DNA from: Acidobacteriota bacterium
GTDB taxonomy: Bacteria; Acidobacteriota; Blastocatellia; Pyrinomonadales; Pyrinomonadaceae
NCBI GenBank assembly: GCA_020199835.1
Contig: JAIVJV010000009.1
Span: 868,001 to 932,000, forward strand
DNA: 64,000 bases
Direction of reading: 5' to 3'
Part shown: positions 34,289-43,834 of the stretch, piece by piece
Layout: every line of letters starts with the position of its first letter
How positions within the stretch are numbered: the first letter of the stretch is position 1
The notes under the pieces: generated by a model
The model's input: the letters and a program-made list of their open reading frames with translations, nothing else
The model's database searches: none
Told to the model about the DNA's origin: nothing
Program-made: the position numbers and the translations under genes

Positions 34289-36154
34289 CTACCGGATCGG
34301 TTCTCGTAAAACTATCTCTGCCGCCGCGGCGGCAACTTGCGCGGCTTGCGGGTGCGTGCGGTGCAAACCAGCGACCTGCAACAGCGCCTCGCCGGTTCGC
34401 GAAAACATGCGAAACAGATCGCCTTCCTCGGCGCGCGTCTGCCGCACGATCTCGGCCCACGAAGCACCGTTGGCCCACAAAACAGCGGCGCCGGCGGCGG
34501 AGAAGTTTAGCTCGGGCGCAGGCTCGACGCCGTGTTTCCATTCTTCAGCGGAGACTTTGAAACCGATGTCTTCAAAGCGCGACAGTGAGGTGACGATCCC
34601 GTCGTCCAGTTCGAGATCGCCGTAGTCGCGATCTTCGTCGGCAGTTAGCGCAGCCATGATTCCCGCGACCTGTTTCAGATCTAGCTCGTTGAAGAGACCG
34701 CTTTCGAGCGCCTCGCCCACGAGCAACGGCCGATCGATGTGCAGGTCAGCGAGCCAGCGCCCGCGTTCGGTTACTTTTTCTGCGTCGTAATCAAGATAAC
34801 CAAACACGGAAAGCACTCGCGCTCGTTGTTCGAATGGCAGCCAAACTTCTTCGCGCAGGGCTTCGATCCGGCGCGTGGCGCGTTCGTAGTCTTCAGCGGT
34901 TTCGTGGAGTTCCCAGAGCAGTTCGGTACAACGCTGACGATCCGCGCCAGCGATGTGTGGCGGCAGAAGATTGTCGATGCTGTCGTCGAGGATCTTCAAC
35001 GCGTCGGTTTCTTCGGCGTGCACGTCACGCAGCCGCGGCTCGGGCAATGTCAGCTCGCGGTTGCGTTCGTGAATTTCTTCAAAAGCCTGTTCGATATCGC
35101 GTTCGCGCAGCCTGTAAACGGGCGAATACACGCGGCCAATTCGGTCCTGCGAAAAACTCGCGCTGCTTCCGTCTTCGCGCACGCCGCGCACGTTGCCGTC
35201 GCGCTTTTCGGTGACCATAACTAATCGCCGTCCGCTACGGCCGATACCCACGACACGACCTGGTTTCACGACCTCATTCAACCAACGCGAAAAAACTTCC
35301 GCGCGTGTTTTCGGCTTCACTTCCTGCAAACGCGCTCGCGCGCCGATGAGACGTTCCAAACCAAGCACGGTGGAGACTGGAAGGTCGTAGCCGGATTCTT
35401 TAAGTCGTTCTTCGATTTTTTGCGTCGCTTCATCGCGCATCTTTTCGAGACGAGTGAGTTGTCGCACCGAATCGCGATGAGCAAAGCTGCGCTCCGCGAT
35501 CTCACGCACGTGCGCGAACGTTCCGTAAGCATCGAGCAGGTTCAAGAGTGTTGTGTAGGTCGCGCGAAATTGACTGACGAGCGGATCGGGCGAGGTTTTG
35601 AGTAATTGCGCGATTCGTAATGGATCCTGATGAAGCCCGGGAGCGGCGACAACGAACCCGACGTTGTCGCGGCCACGACGACCTGCGCGTCCCGTCATCT
35701 GTTGTAGTTCCGAAGCTGATAACGGTCGCCAACCGCCGGCGGTGCGCGCGTCTGCGCCGGTCAACACGACGCTTCGCGCGGGAAAATCAACGCCTGCTGC
35801 AACCGTTGCGGTGGCAAAGATCGCGTCGAGCAAACCGGCGCTCATCAATTTCTCGATCACGAGTTTCCACGCCGGAATGTGTCCAGCGTGATGCGACGCG
35901 ACGCCGCCGCGGATGATCGTGTCCCAATGTCGATGGCTGCGTACTTCCGGATGCTGCTCGACAAATGCGCGCATGAACTCGCGCCGCGCTTCGCGGCGGA
36001 GATCATTTCCGGTGGGACGCGCGAGCGCCGCTTCTGACGCTGCTTGATCGCAACGCCGCCGTGTCGGCATGAACACGATGGCGGGCAGCAAGTTGTAACC
36101 TTCCAACGCCGACAGCAACGTCGCCGGCGGCATTTCAGGCATTCGGAGTTTCAT
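34289..36154 (-). CDS. Ski2-like DEAD/DEAH helicase, C-terminal part
   Basis: 621 residues. Begins MKLRMPEMPP and continues with the second RecA-like domain: IVFMPTRRRCDQAA (motif IV), ATVAAGVDFPARSVVLTG (motif V), QMTGRAGRRGRDNVGF (motif VI). Then follow long helical regions ending in a winged-helix-like C-terminus. The DNA opens with an ATG inside the last 20 bases of the upstream gene (36135-36974), which holds the matching first RecA domain. The two are one helicase of about 900 residues broken by one base; see the finding. It acts on RNA or DNA in the cytoplasm; the family includes Ski2/Hel308/Lhr-like enzymes. Confidence 0.85.
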   Translation of the reverse strand: MKLRMPEMPPATLLSALEGYNLLPAIVFMPTRRRCDQAASEAALARPTGNDLRREARREFMRAFVEQHPEVRSHRHWDTIIRGGVASHHAGHIPAWKLVIEKLMSAGLLDAIFATATVAAGVDFPARSVVLTGADARTAGGWRPLSASELQQMTGRAGRRGRDNVGFVVAAPGLHQDPLRIAQLLKTSPDPLVSQFRATYTTLLNLLDAYGTFAHVREIAERSFAHRDSVRQLTRLEKMRDEATQKIEERLKESGYDLPVSTVLGLERLIGARARLQEVKPKTRAEVFSRWLNEVVKPGRVVGIGRSGRRLVMVTEKRDGNVRGVREDGSSASFSQDRIGRVYSPVYRLRERDIEQAFEEIHERNRELTLPEPRLRDVHAEETDALKILDDSIDNLLPPHIAGADRQRCTELLWELHETAEDYERATRRIEALREEVWLPFEQRARVLSVFGYLDYDAEKVTERGRWLADLHIDRPLLVGEALESGLFNELDLKQVAGIMAALTADEDRDYGDLELDDGIVTSLSRFEDIGFKVSAEEWKHGVEPAPELNFSAAGAAVLWANGASWAEIVRQTRAEEGDLFRMFSRTGEALLQVAGLHRTHPQAAQVAAAAAEIVLREPIR

Positions 36155-36974
36155 GCATCATCCGTGTTATCTGGGGATTGACTCTTCCGTCGTCGCCGAG
36201 TAGCGGAATCAGGTTTTTGTCCGGCAGCAACAGCGCCGAACGCAACGGCACCGGCCGTTTTCCCGGACCCGTGATCACGCCACAGCGTACGCCGCGCACT
36301 TCTTCCAGCCAACTTGCGAAATCACCGGCGTTCCCGATCGTCGCCGACAACAACAGCAAACGGATCCGCGGCGGCGTCAAGATGATCGCTTCTTCCCAAA
36401 CGTGGCCCCGATCTTCGTCCGCGAGATAGTGTGCTTCGTCGAGCACGACGAGATCGGAATCGACCTCAGTGCCGGTGCGCAACGAGTCAAACAGTTGATT
36501 GCGATAGATCTCGGTGGTGCCGACGATCAGCGGCGCATCCGAGTTCTCTTTACGGTCACCGGTCAGAATGCCGACATTTGCTGCGCCAAACTCGTCGCTA
36601 AACTCCTGGTATTTCGAGTTGGTCAGCGCCTTCAGCGGAGAGGTGTACCACGCGCGTTTGCCCGCGCCCAACAAACGCCGGATCTCCTCGCGCGCGATCC
36701 ATGTTTTACCACTGCCCGTGGGCGCTGTGACGAGCACGTCTTCGTACTCGAGCATCGCCAGGGCTTCGAGTTGAAAAGGATCGGGTTCGAAGGGCGCCGG
36801 CGGCGGAGTTCCGATGCCGTGCAGCAGTTTCTTCACCTCTCGCGAGTGGGAAATCTTTCCTTCCGGCGGGCGTTTTTCGGAGTTTCGTTGATCCGGACGC
36901 TGTGACGAATATCGCGAACCGCGATTTTTATGTTGGCGCCAGTGTTTTCGACCGTTTCCACGCATGTCAGACAT
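36135..36974 (-). CDS. Ski2-like DEAD/DEAH helicase, N-terminal part
   Basis: 279 residues. A basic, Arg/Gly-rich leader (about 1-55) precedes the first RecA domain: Q-motif region PDPFQLEALAM, Walker A TAPTGSGKTWIAREE, DEAH box VVLDEAHYLADEDRGH and motif III LLLSATIG. It ends MHETPNA and a TGA. Deleting one T at the TGA (36137 region) would read on as NAEMPPA into the downstream gene. The two halves together equal a normal 900-residue helicase. Alone, this half has ATP-binding motifs but lacks motifs V and VI. Confidence 0.85.
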   Translation of the reverse strand: MSDMRGNGRKHWRQHKNRGSRYSSQRPDQRNSEKRPPEGKISHSREVKKLLHGIGTPPPAPFEPDPFQLEALAMLEYEDVLVTAPTGSGKTWIAREEIRRLLGAGKRAWYTSPLKALTNSKYQEFSDEFGAANVGILTGDRKENSDAPLIVGTTEIYRNQLFDSLRTGTEVDSDLVVLDEAHYLADEDRGHVWEEAIILTPPRIRLLLLSATIGNAGDFASWLEEVRGVRCGVITGPGKRPVPLRSALLLPDKNLIPLLGDDGRVNPQITRMMHETPNA

Positions 36975-37108
36975 TCTAGCCGCGCATTTGCGGCCTGCGA
37001 AGTGCTAACCCGAACCGGGAGAGTTACAATCTGTCTCACAACGCGTTGCGCACCGGTGGCGTCTAATCGGCTTGAACAAAAATCGCTCCGCGACGTTTCA
37101 AATCAGGG

Positions 37109-38242
37109 ATGACTGAGCTGTTCGAAAATTTCGAGGTTAACCGCGACTCCAGATGGTCGGTAGTGCTTGTGCGGCTTGTCGGCGCCTCGCTCGTGCTGCA
37201 TCTGCTGCTCCTTTGGCTGGTTGTTTACGTACCAGCCATTCGCGACACGGTGAATATCGCTGCGCTGATTGCGAGCACGAGGATTGTAGATGAAGACTAC
37301 GTCGCGACGCAGATCGGCGATGACGTCCAACTGGTGCAGCTCACGAACGAAAAATTTCGTTATCCCGAAGGCTACTTCGCTCTCGAAGCGCAAATTGAAG
37401 GTAAGCTGCCCGCCCCAACCGGAGCAGCGGCGGATCCGTTTGCAGCGAAGGTAGTTTCGCAATGGAATCCGTCGAAGAACGTTGATCCGGAGCCGATACC
37501 CTCGCCGAGTCCCGATGCGAGCGCGTCACCTGCGGCGAGTCCGTCTGCGAGTCCGTTAGCCACGGCGGCTGCTTCGCAGTCACCGTCGGCGATCGCGCAA
37601 GCGTCACCGCCTGCAAACAGCAATACAAACACGCAACTTCCTCCCGACGAAGCGCAGAAGAAGCTGGAAGAGACAGCCAAGGAAAACAATCTTGCGCTGC
37701 CCGAAGAGAACCAGATCAACAAGAAGGCGCTGAAAGATTTCGCCGCCTACGCGAACGATCTCAAGAACACAGGCAAGCTCGACTTGAACAAACCTTTCGA
37801 GGTTGTGATCGAAGCCGAGATGGACCAGAACGGCAAGCTGCAAAACGCGCGGTTTACGAAGAAAGTTGGCGACGAAAACCTCGTCGATCTGTTCGGTCGC
37901 ATGATTGCGGCGTTGAACGACAGTGGTTTCCTGATTTATCTGCAACCGCTCAGCAAGGACAATCCAGGCGCGAAAGTCGTGATCACGATCAAGCAGGGGG
38001 AGAGCGAAGTGCTCGCAACGGTCGCGTCGGAAACGACTTCCAACTCACGTGCTGAGACGTTAGCGAAAGTGCTCAATACGGCTTTGTTTTACGGCGCGGG
38101 TTCGCGTTCTGGAAAAGACGAGGAAGTGTTAATGAAGAATACAAATGTCACGCCCGACGGCAAAAAAGTAGTGGTGAACTTTTCTATGCCGCGGCAGAGC
38201 GTGGTCGAGCTGATAAAGAAGCAATTGGAGCCAGGCGTTTAA
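37109..38242 (+). CDS. TonB-like single-pass envelope protein
   Basis: 377 residues. A single membrane helix at about 22-42 ([23 protein letters not shown]) anchors it. A Pro/Ser/Ala-rich spacer (about 118-170, [18 protein letters not shown]) follows, then a helical and beta C-terminal part (about 175-377) with [25 protein letters not shown], reminiscent of the TonB C-terminal domain. No ExbB or ExbD gene adjoins. It could link the inner membrane to an outer-membrane receptor or to the wall. It is divergent from the helicase and 22 bases upstream of secA, so it may be co-transcribed with it. Confidence 0.75.
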   Translation: MTELFENFEVNRDSRWSVVLVRLVGASLVLHLLLLWLVVYVPAIRDTVNIAALIASTRIVDEDYVATQIGDDVQLVQLTNEKFRYPEGYFALEAQIEGKLPAPTGAAADPFAAKVVSQWNPSKNVDPEPIPSPSPDASASPAASPSASPLATAAASQSPSAIAQASPPANSNTNTQLPPDEAQKKLEETAKENNLALPEENQINKKALKDFAAYANDLKNTGKLDLNKPFEVVIEAEMDQNGKLQNARFTKKVGDENLVDLFGRMIAALNDSGFLIYLQPLSKDNPGAKVVITIKQGESEVLATVASETTSNSRAETLAKVLNTALFYGAGSRSGKDEEVLMKNTNVTPDGKKVVVNFSMPRQSVVELIKKQLEPGV

Positions 38243-38264
38243 TAGCATAAAATCACAGACCGTT

Positions 38265-41045
38265 ATGAGTTTCGATAAATTTCTGACTAAAGTATTTGGC
38301 AGCAGTAATCAGCGGTTCCTCAAATCGATTCAGCCGCTGGTTGGACAAATCAACTCACTCGAGCCGGCCGTTCAGAAGCTTTCAGACACTGAATTGCGCG
38401 AACGCACCGCGGCTTTTAAAGAACAGGTCAAGCGCGAGGTTGGCGACGCTACCGAAAAAGAGGAACGCAAGGGACGCGAACGAAGAGCGCTCGATGAAAT
38501 CCTGCCGGAAGCATTCGCGATCGTCAGAGAAGCGAGCGTGCGGACCACCGGCATGCGTCACTTCGACGTGCAGTTGATCGGCGGCATCGTTCTGCACCAG
38601 GGCAAAATCGCTGAGATGCGAACCGGCGAAGGTAAAACCCTCGTCGCCACGTTGCCGTCGTATCTCAACGCGCTCACCGGACGCGGCGGCGTTCACGTCA
38701 TCACCGTGAATGATTACCTCGCTGCGCGCGACGCGGAGTGGATGGGACAGATTCATCGCTTCCTCGGACTCGAAGTCGGTTGCATTCAGAACGACATGGA
38801 CGACTTCGAACGCCAGGCGGCTTACGCCGCGGATATCACGTACGGAACGAACAACGAGTTTGGTTTCGACTACCTGCGTGACAACATGAAGTTTGACCTC
38901 GCCACCTGCGTGCAGCGTGGTCATTACTTCGCGATCGTCGACGAAGTCGACTCGATCCTGATCGACGAAGCGCGCACGCCGTTGATCATCTCCGGTCCCT
39001 CAGACGAGGCCACTGATAAATACCGAAACGCCGACGCAATCATTCCACACCTGAAAAAAGGCGAGGACGTCGACGGCAAGAAGACCGGCGACTACGTCGT
39101 AGATGAAAAAGCACACACGGCAGTGCTGACCGAAGAAGGCGTGGAAAAAGCCGAACGGCTGTTAGCAGTCGGCAATCTCTACGATCCTTCCAACATGGAA
39201 TTGCTCCACTGCGTCGAGCAGGCGTTGAAGGCGCACACGCTTTACAGGAAGGATCATCAGTACGTGGTCCAGGACGGCGAAGTCATCATCGTTGACGACT
39301 TCACTGGCCGCTTGATGAAGGGCCGCCGCTGGTCTGACGGTCTGCACCAGGCCGTCGAGGCGAAGGAAGGCGTCGAGATCGAGAAAGAGAACCAGACTCT
39401 CGCAACGATCACCCTGCAAAACTATTTCCGCCTTTACGAAAAACTCTCCGGCATGACCGGTACTGCCGAAACAGAAGCAGCGGAATTTGCTTCGACTTAC
39501 AAACTCGACGTCATCGTCATCCCGACGCACATGCCGATGGTGCGCGCGGACTTCTCGGACGTCATCTATCGCACGCTCCCGGAAAAATGGGACGCGGTGA
39601 TCGAGGAGATCAAAGAGTGTCATGAGAAAGGACAGCCGACACTCGTCGGTACTGTTTCCGTTGAAAACTCCGAACTGATCGCGCGCCGTTTGACGAAAGA
39701 GAAGGTGCCTCACAACGTGCTGAACGCGAAGTATCACGAGCGCGAAGCAGAGATCGTGGCCCAGGCCGGCAGAAAAGGTGCAGTCACGATCGCCACGAAC
39801 ATGGCGGGCCGCGGTACCGATATCCTGCTCGGTGGCAATCCTGATTTCCTGGCGCGCGAGTTTTTGAAGCGCGAAGAAGTCGATCCTGATGACGTGACTG
39901 ACGAACAGTGGCGCGGCGCGTTCGAGCACGCGAAGCGCATTGTCGAAGCAGAGCACAAGGAAGTGGTCGATCGCGGCGGCCTGCACATCATCGGCACTGA
40001 ACGGCACGAGTCGCGGCGCATCGACAATCAGCTTCGTGGACGTGCCGGACGCCAGGGCGATCCCGGTTCGTCTCGCTTCTTTCTCTCGTTGGAAGACGAT
40101 CTGATGCGCATCTTTGCCGGCGACAAGGTCAAAGCCTTGATGCAGCGTCTGGGTATGGAACAGGGTGTCGCCATCGAGTCAGGAATGGTTTCGAAGCGTA
40201 TCGCGGCCGCGCAGAAGTCTGTTGAAGGACGCAACTTCGAAGCTCGCAAACACCTGCTCCAATATGACGACGTCATGAACAAGCAGCGCGAGACCATTTA
40301 TGGTCTGCGTCGTCAGTTGATGGAAGAGCCCGATCAACGCGAATACCTGATGGGCGATCCGCCGGCGGCGGGTGTTGCTTACGATCTGCTGTCGGACATT
40401 ACGCGGCAATATCTCAACCCGGACGTTTCGCCGGATGCGTGGGACGTAGACAACTACAAGATCCAGATCAAGACCATTTACGACTTCGACGTCGACCGCG
40501 AGCGCATTGATGTGCAGAACTTCACGTCGCAGGAAGTCGTGGACGCGATCTGGGAACGACTAAAAGTCAAGTATCAGTACAAGGAACAGCAGATTGGTCC
40601 CGAAGCGATGCGCACGTACGAGCGCATCATCATGCTCAACATCATCGACGCGCAGTGGAAGGACCACCTCCTGTCTTTGGACCACCTGAAACAGGGCATT
40701 GGCCTCGTTGGTTACGGACAGAAAGATCCGCTCGTCGAGTACAAAAAACAGAGTTTTGACATGTTCCAGGAAATGCTCGATCGGATCGACACTAGTACGA
40801 TTCGTTCACTCTTCAATCTTCAGGTTGTGTCGGAGCAGCCTCCCGAAACGCTCCAACAACGTCGCGCAGCCCGCCGTCCCGCTTCGTTAAGATTTACCGG
40901 ACCAAACCAGGGTGCGGCGCCGGCGGGCGAAGAAGATGGCAAAGTGAAGACGGTCGTTCGCGATCAACCGAAGGTCGGCCGCAACGAGCCTTGCCCCTGC
41001 GGATCGGGAAAGAAATACAAGAAGTGTCACGGCATCAACGCCTAA
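38265..41045 (+). CDS. secA: Preprotein translocase ATPase SecA
   Basis: 926 residues. Walker A is in [14 protein letters not shown] near residue 118, Walker B/DEAD-type [19 protein letters not shown], the preprotein cross-linking domain follows, then [15 protein letters not shown], the helical scaffold with [12 protein letters not shown], and the C-terminal zinc tail [14 protein letters not shown]. The zinc tail binds SecB and phospholipid. It drives export of unfolded proteins through SecYEG, acting in the cytoplasm and at the membrane. It follows the TonB-like gene by 22 bases. Confidence 0.98.
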   Translation: MSFDKFLTKVFGSSNQRFLKSIQPLVGQINSLEPAVQKLSDTELRERTAAFKEQVKREVGDATEKEERKGRERRALDEILPEAFAIVREASVRTTGMRHFDVQLIGGIVLHQGKIAEMRTGEGKTLVATLPSYLNALTGRGGVHVITVNDYLAARDAEWMGQIHRFLGLEVGCIQNDMDDFERQAAYAADITYGTNNEFGFDYLRDNMKFDLATCVQRGHYFAIVDEVDSILIDEARTPLIISGPSDEATDKYRNADAIIPHLKKGEDVDGKKTGDYVVDEKAHTAVLTEEGVEKAERLLAVGNLYDPSNMELLHCVEQALKAHTLYRKDHQYVVQDGEVIIVDDFTGRLMKGRRWSDGLHQAVEAKEGVEIEKENQTLATITLQNYFRLYEKLSGMTGTAETEAAEFASTYKLDVIVIPTHMPMVRADFSDVIYRTLPEKWDAVIEEIKECHEKGQPTLVGTVSVENSELIARRLTKEKVPHNVLNAKYHEREAEIVAQAGRKGAVTIATNMAGRGTDILLGGNPDFLAREFLKREEVDPDDVTDEQWRGAFEHAKRIVEAEHKEVVDRGGLHIIGTERHESRRIDNQLRGRAGRQGDPGSSRFFLSLEDDLMRIFAGDKVKALMQRLGMEQGVAIESGMVSKRIAAAQKSVEGRNFEARKHLLQYDDVMNKQRETIYGLRRQLMEEPDQREYLMGDPPAAGVAYDLLSDITRQYLNPDVSPDAWDVDNYKIQIKTIYDFDVDRERIDVQNFTSQEVVDAIWERLKVKYQYKEQQIGPEAMRTYERIIMLNIIDAQWKDHLLSLDHLKQGIGLVGYGQKDPLVEYKKQSFDMFQEMLDRIDTSTIRSLFNLQVVSEQPPETLQQRRAARRPASLRFTGPNQGAAPAGEEDGKVKTVVRDQPKVGRNEPCPCGSGKKYKKCHGINA

Positions 41046-41055
41046 CTTCTGTGCT

Positions 41056-41132
41056 CTGTGCCTGGCTCTTTGTACTTCGTCGTTCAAAAACGAGCGGTGC
41101 ACGAAGTACAAAGCACCAGGTACTAGGCACAG
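41056..41132. repeat. Long imperfect inverted repeat after secA
   Basis: Left arm CTGTGCCTGGCTCTTTGTACTTCGT (41056-41080, written here in words: it is complementary to the right arm ACGAAGTACAAAGCACCAGG...GGCACAG at 41101-41132). A small hairpin CGTT-CAAA-AACG lies at the tip (41081-41092). It may end secA transcription or be a dispersed palindrome; similar words occur at 31131-31160. Confidence 0.5.
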
Positions 41133-41138
41133 GACGTC

Positions 41139-42353
41139 TTGAGTTTGGAAACCATCTCCACTAATCCCGTTGTCCACGCAATCATCAGTGGGGCCGCGCC
41201 GCAACCGGCGCGGCTCGCGGCAGCACGCGGAATGTTGCCGCTACAACAACACGAGCTGCTCGAGATTCTCGTCGCCCTCGCCGACAGCAACGACGCCGAA
41301 ATCGCGAGCGCCGCGAAAGAAACTCTCAAGTCTGAAACTACAGAAGATCTCCTGATCGCGGCGACCGCCGAAGAAACGCCACCGAGCGTGCTCGCGTATC
41401 TCGCGTCCCAACCCGACTACACGCTAGAGATTTACGAGACGGTAATACTCAACGCCAAAACACCAGACGAAGCTCTCGCGAAGCTCGCCGCTTCGACCGC
41501 GCACGGCTCGCTTCTCGAGCTGATCTCGATCAATCAACAACGTCTGGTCCGAGCGCCTGAACTCATCGAAGCGATTCTCGCGAATCCGGCTCGTAGCGGT
41601 GAAGCCGAGCGGCGCGCCCGCGAAACACGCGAAGAGTTTTTCGAGAAGGAACGCGGCGCACGACAGATCGCCGACGAGCTTCGCGCGCGTGGCCAGACCG
41701 CGGCCGCGGAGTTTTTCGAAACAGCCGAGTTGACCACAGCGACGGGTGAGCTGAGTCTTGACGATGCGTGGTTAATAGCTCAACACATCGAAGTTAGTGA
41801 CGACGACATCGATGATAGCTGGTTGCCGGCGGAATATTCCGCAGAGTTGGTCACTGAGACTGCGGAAGAAAGCGCTGCCAACATGCAACGAGTTCTTGAA
41901 AGCGAGCGGCTGGAGTCGGGTGGTGAAATAAAAGCAGAACGCGTCTCGCTCATTCGGCGCATTATGTTCATGAACACGAAAGACCGTATCAAGCTAGCGA
42001 TGAAAGGCGATCGGGAAGCACGCAGCATCCTCATTCGCGATTCGAACAAGGTGGTCTGTTCCGCGGTCGTCAAGAACCCGCGCATCAGCGAGCAGGAGAT
42101 CGAAAACGTCGCCTCGATGCGCACGGTTGCCGAGGAAGTGCTGCGGCTAATCGCCATGAACCGCGCGTGGGCTCGCTCTTACCCGATAATCCATAACCTG
42201 GCTCGTAACCCGCGCACTCCGATACCAACGGCGATAAACATCCTTCCACGCATCAGGACCAGGGATCTCGACACCCTTCAGCAGAACCGAAATGTCTCGG
42301 AAGCGGTGCGCCGCCAAGCGTATCGACTGACCCGCGCCCGTTCCGGCGAGTAA
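41139..42353 (+). CDS. Protein of unknown function, helical
   Basis: 404 residues starting at TTG 41139 (AGGA lies four bases upstream; no better start is visible). The chain is entirely helical and Ala/Glu-rich, in units such as QPDYTLEIYETVILNAKTPDEALAKLAA and VVKNPRISEQEIENVASM. These look like HEAT-like or leucine-rich-variant repeats (repeats beginning NPRT/NPRIS). No membrane helix or catalytic motif. Separated from secA by a large inverted repeat and followed by a promoter for a putative RNA gene. I do not recognise a family; a scaffold or protein-binding role is possible. Confidence 0.65.
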   Translation: MSLETISTNPVVHAIISGAAPQPARLAAARGMLPLQQHELLEILVALADSNDAEIASAAKETLKSETTEDLLIAATAEETPPSVLAYLASQPDYTLEIYETVILNAKTPDEALAKLAASTAHGSLLELISINQQRLVRAPELIEAILANPARSGEAERRARETREEFFEKERGARQIADELRARGQTAAAEFFETAELTTATGELSLDDAWLIAQHIEVSDDDIDDSWLPAEYSAELVTETAEESAANMQRVLESERLESGGEIKAERVSLIRRIMFMNTKDRIKLAMKGDREARSILIRDSNKVVCSAVVKNPRISEQEIENVASMRTVAEEVLRLIAMNRAWARSYPIIHNLARNPRTPIPTAINILPRIRTRDLDTLQQNRNVSEAVRRQAYRLTRARSGE

Positions 42354-42390
42354 CTGTCACAAGATTTTTTCGAAATAGTTAATATTGTGC

Positions 42391-42418
42391 TTGACAGGTC
42401 ACGTTTAATTCGTTAAAT
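42391..42418 (+). promoter_or_regulatory. Sigma-70-type promoter for a putative RNA gene
   Basis: -35 TTGACA (42391-42396, perfect), 16-base spacer, -10 TTAAAT (42413-42418). It faces a region without ORFs and ends before a hairpin terminator, so its product would be an RNA starting near 42425. Confidence 0.6.
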
Positions 42419-42423
42419 TTCGC

Positions 42424-42650
42424 ACAGTCACGAATTAGTAAGGTTTCTTGCTTATTTGAAAACTTGTGGGTGCCAGTTGGCCAGTGCGTAAATAGCAATT
42501 TTTTAACGTATCCTTTACCCGCACAACGCACCGCCCGAAGAACCGTTCGCTCTTTGATTGGTTCTCATGCTCTGGAGCCACCCTTGTTTTGCCCGATGCC
42601 TGCCCCGAATGTTTTACCCCGCTTGGTTCCTGGAACAAGCGGGGTTCCCT
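42424..42650 (+). ncRNA. Candidate structured small RNA (about 225 nt)
   Basis: The transcript would start after the promoter at 42391-42418 and end at the hairpin at 42616-42645. Three further stems can be drawn: GGGTG plus CCAG (42468-42476) with CTGG (42572-42575) and CACCC (42579-42583); GTGCGT (42484-42489) with ACGCAC (42526-42531); and AGAACC (42539-42544) with GGTTCT (42560-42565). An alternative small hairpin GCCA-GT-TGGC overlaps the first stem. The region has no coding frame with a start and ribosome site. Both flanking genes end or start outside it. Which RNA family it belongs to is not clear to me; 6S-like or an acidobacterial motif are options. Confidence 0.55.
42616..42645. terminator. 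Hairpin terminator
   Basis: ACCCCGCTTG (42616-42625) pairs with CAAGCGGGGT (42636-42645), and the inner GTTCC/GGAAC extends the stem with one bulge. It is followed on the plus strand by TTCCCTCTTT. It ends the candidate RNA and may also end the leftward glycosyltransferase gene. Confidence 0.7.
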
Positions 42651-42667
42651 CTTTGTGGCCTCATTAT

Positions 42668-43831
42668 TTAGCGTGTTGAAACTTCGGAAATGTTTCTTGC
42701 TTCCGCCGCTGGCTCTTTCTCGGCCTCGGCGATGACTTTCCCGCACATGCGCGCGAAAAGCCGCTCGTACTCGTCCACGACGTTTTCCCAGTCGTAGTGA
42801 GTCCGAATCCGAAGCTGCGCCCGATGGCGGTAAGCCTGGACCAGAGAACCATCTCGCAAGACACGTTGCAGTTTTTCAGCGAGATCAAACTCGTTGACGT
42901 ACGGCACGCCCGCGTCGCCTACGACCTCGATATTTTCGGGTGTCGCGAGTGTTAAGACGCAGTTTCCGTAACCCATGGCTTCGAGTAGTGCGGGGTGAGT
43001 GCCGCCCACTTCGGTCGCGTGAACGTAGCAATAGGCGTTTTGCTGCAACGCGCGATAGTCCTGACCAAACACGAACCCTGTGAAGATGATCCGTTTGTCA
43101 CCGCGAGCCTGAGCTTTCAAACTGTTGATGTAACTCTCGGCGTAAGGCGCGTCGCCCACGATCAGCAGTCGGTAAGCCGTGCGAACTTTTTTGAAAGCCT
43201 CAATCACGAGGTGTGCGTTGTTTTCAGGCTCCAGCCGCGAGACGTACAACACGTAACGGTTTGGTTCGACGCGCCACTTTCGCACCGCAGCGCGATCCGG
43301 CCGGCGTTCCACTTCACTGCCGTACGCAATCATCGTCGAGGGCGCGTTGTGCTTAATCTGGTAGTAATCCTGAATAACCTGCGCATCCGTCACGACTTCA
43401 TTCGGCAAAACGGTCGAGAGATATTCGGCGAGGCGGTAATAACGTCGCGCGAGCGGGCCCCACTTTTTGCGTTTGTGTTCCAGTCCATCGACATTGATCG
43501 CGACCGGTGTTCCGGTTAACCGCAGAATAGAGCTGAACGGGGCATTCGCAGAATTGCAGATCAGGACGGCGTCGAAACGACGCGAGATTGCGTGAACCGC
43601 GGAAAGAAACGTGTGCACCACGGTATCGAAATATTTGTGGCGGATCGTCGGCAATACTTCGAGCCGCACCCCGTGATACTCCAACTGGCGCGGTGAAACA
43701 TAATGCGAGCGGCAATAGACGGTGACGTCGTGTCCGCGCGCGGCGAGACGCGTGGAAAGGTGTTCGGCGAACGTTTCAAACCCGCCGTAGCTGGCCGGAA
43801 TACCTCGCGTTCCGAGAATAGCGATGCGCAT
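42668..43831 (-). CDS. Glycosyltransferase family 4 with DUF1972 N-terminal domain
   Basis: 387 residues. The first 180 residues are the DUF1972 domain (MRIAILGTRGIPASYGGFETFAEHLS), a GT-B N-terminal domain common in rhamnosyl- and other cell-surface transferases. The second half is a GT1-type C-terminal domain (YVLYVSRLEPENNAHLVIEAF, GTHPALLEAMGYGNCVL with the conserved donor-binding Glu). It transfers a sugar from an NDP donor to a lipid-linked or growing glycan at the inner face of the cytoplasmic membrane. Three bases separate its start from the end of the upstream transferase, so the two are one unit. Confidence 0.9.
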   Translation of the reverse strand: MRIAILGTRGIPASYGGFETFAEHLSTRLAARGHDVTVYCRSHYVSPRQLEYHGVRLEVLPTIRHKYFDTVVHTFLSAVHAISRRFDAVLICNSANAPFSSILRLTGTPVAINVDGLEHKRKKWGPLARRYYRLAEYLSTVLPNEVVTDAQVIQDYYQIKHNAPSTMIAYGSEVERRPDRAAVRKWRVEPNRYVLYVSRLEPENNAHLVIEAFKKVRTAYRLLIVGDAPYAESYINSLKAQARGDKRIIFTGFVFGQDYRALQQNAYCYVHATEVGGTHPALLEAMGYGNCVLTLATPENIEVVGDAGVPYVNEFDLAEKLQRVLRDGSLVQAYRHRAQLRIRTHYDWENVVDEYERLFARMCGKVIAEAEKEPAAEARNISEVSTR

Positions 43832-43834
43832 TAC

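Noticed and set aside
39162-40007. Minus-strand 281-residue frame in secA
   Set aside because: Antisense shadow of a well-known gene.
42435-42746. Minus-strand 103-residue frame across the RNA candidate
   Set aside because: It starts inside the glycosyltransferase and has Arg/Ser-rich composition without a ribosome site; the plus-strand RNA signals are better.
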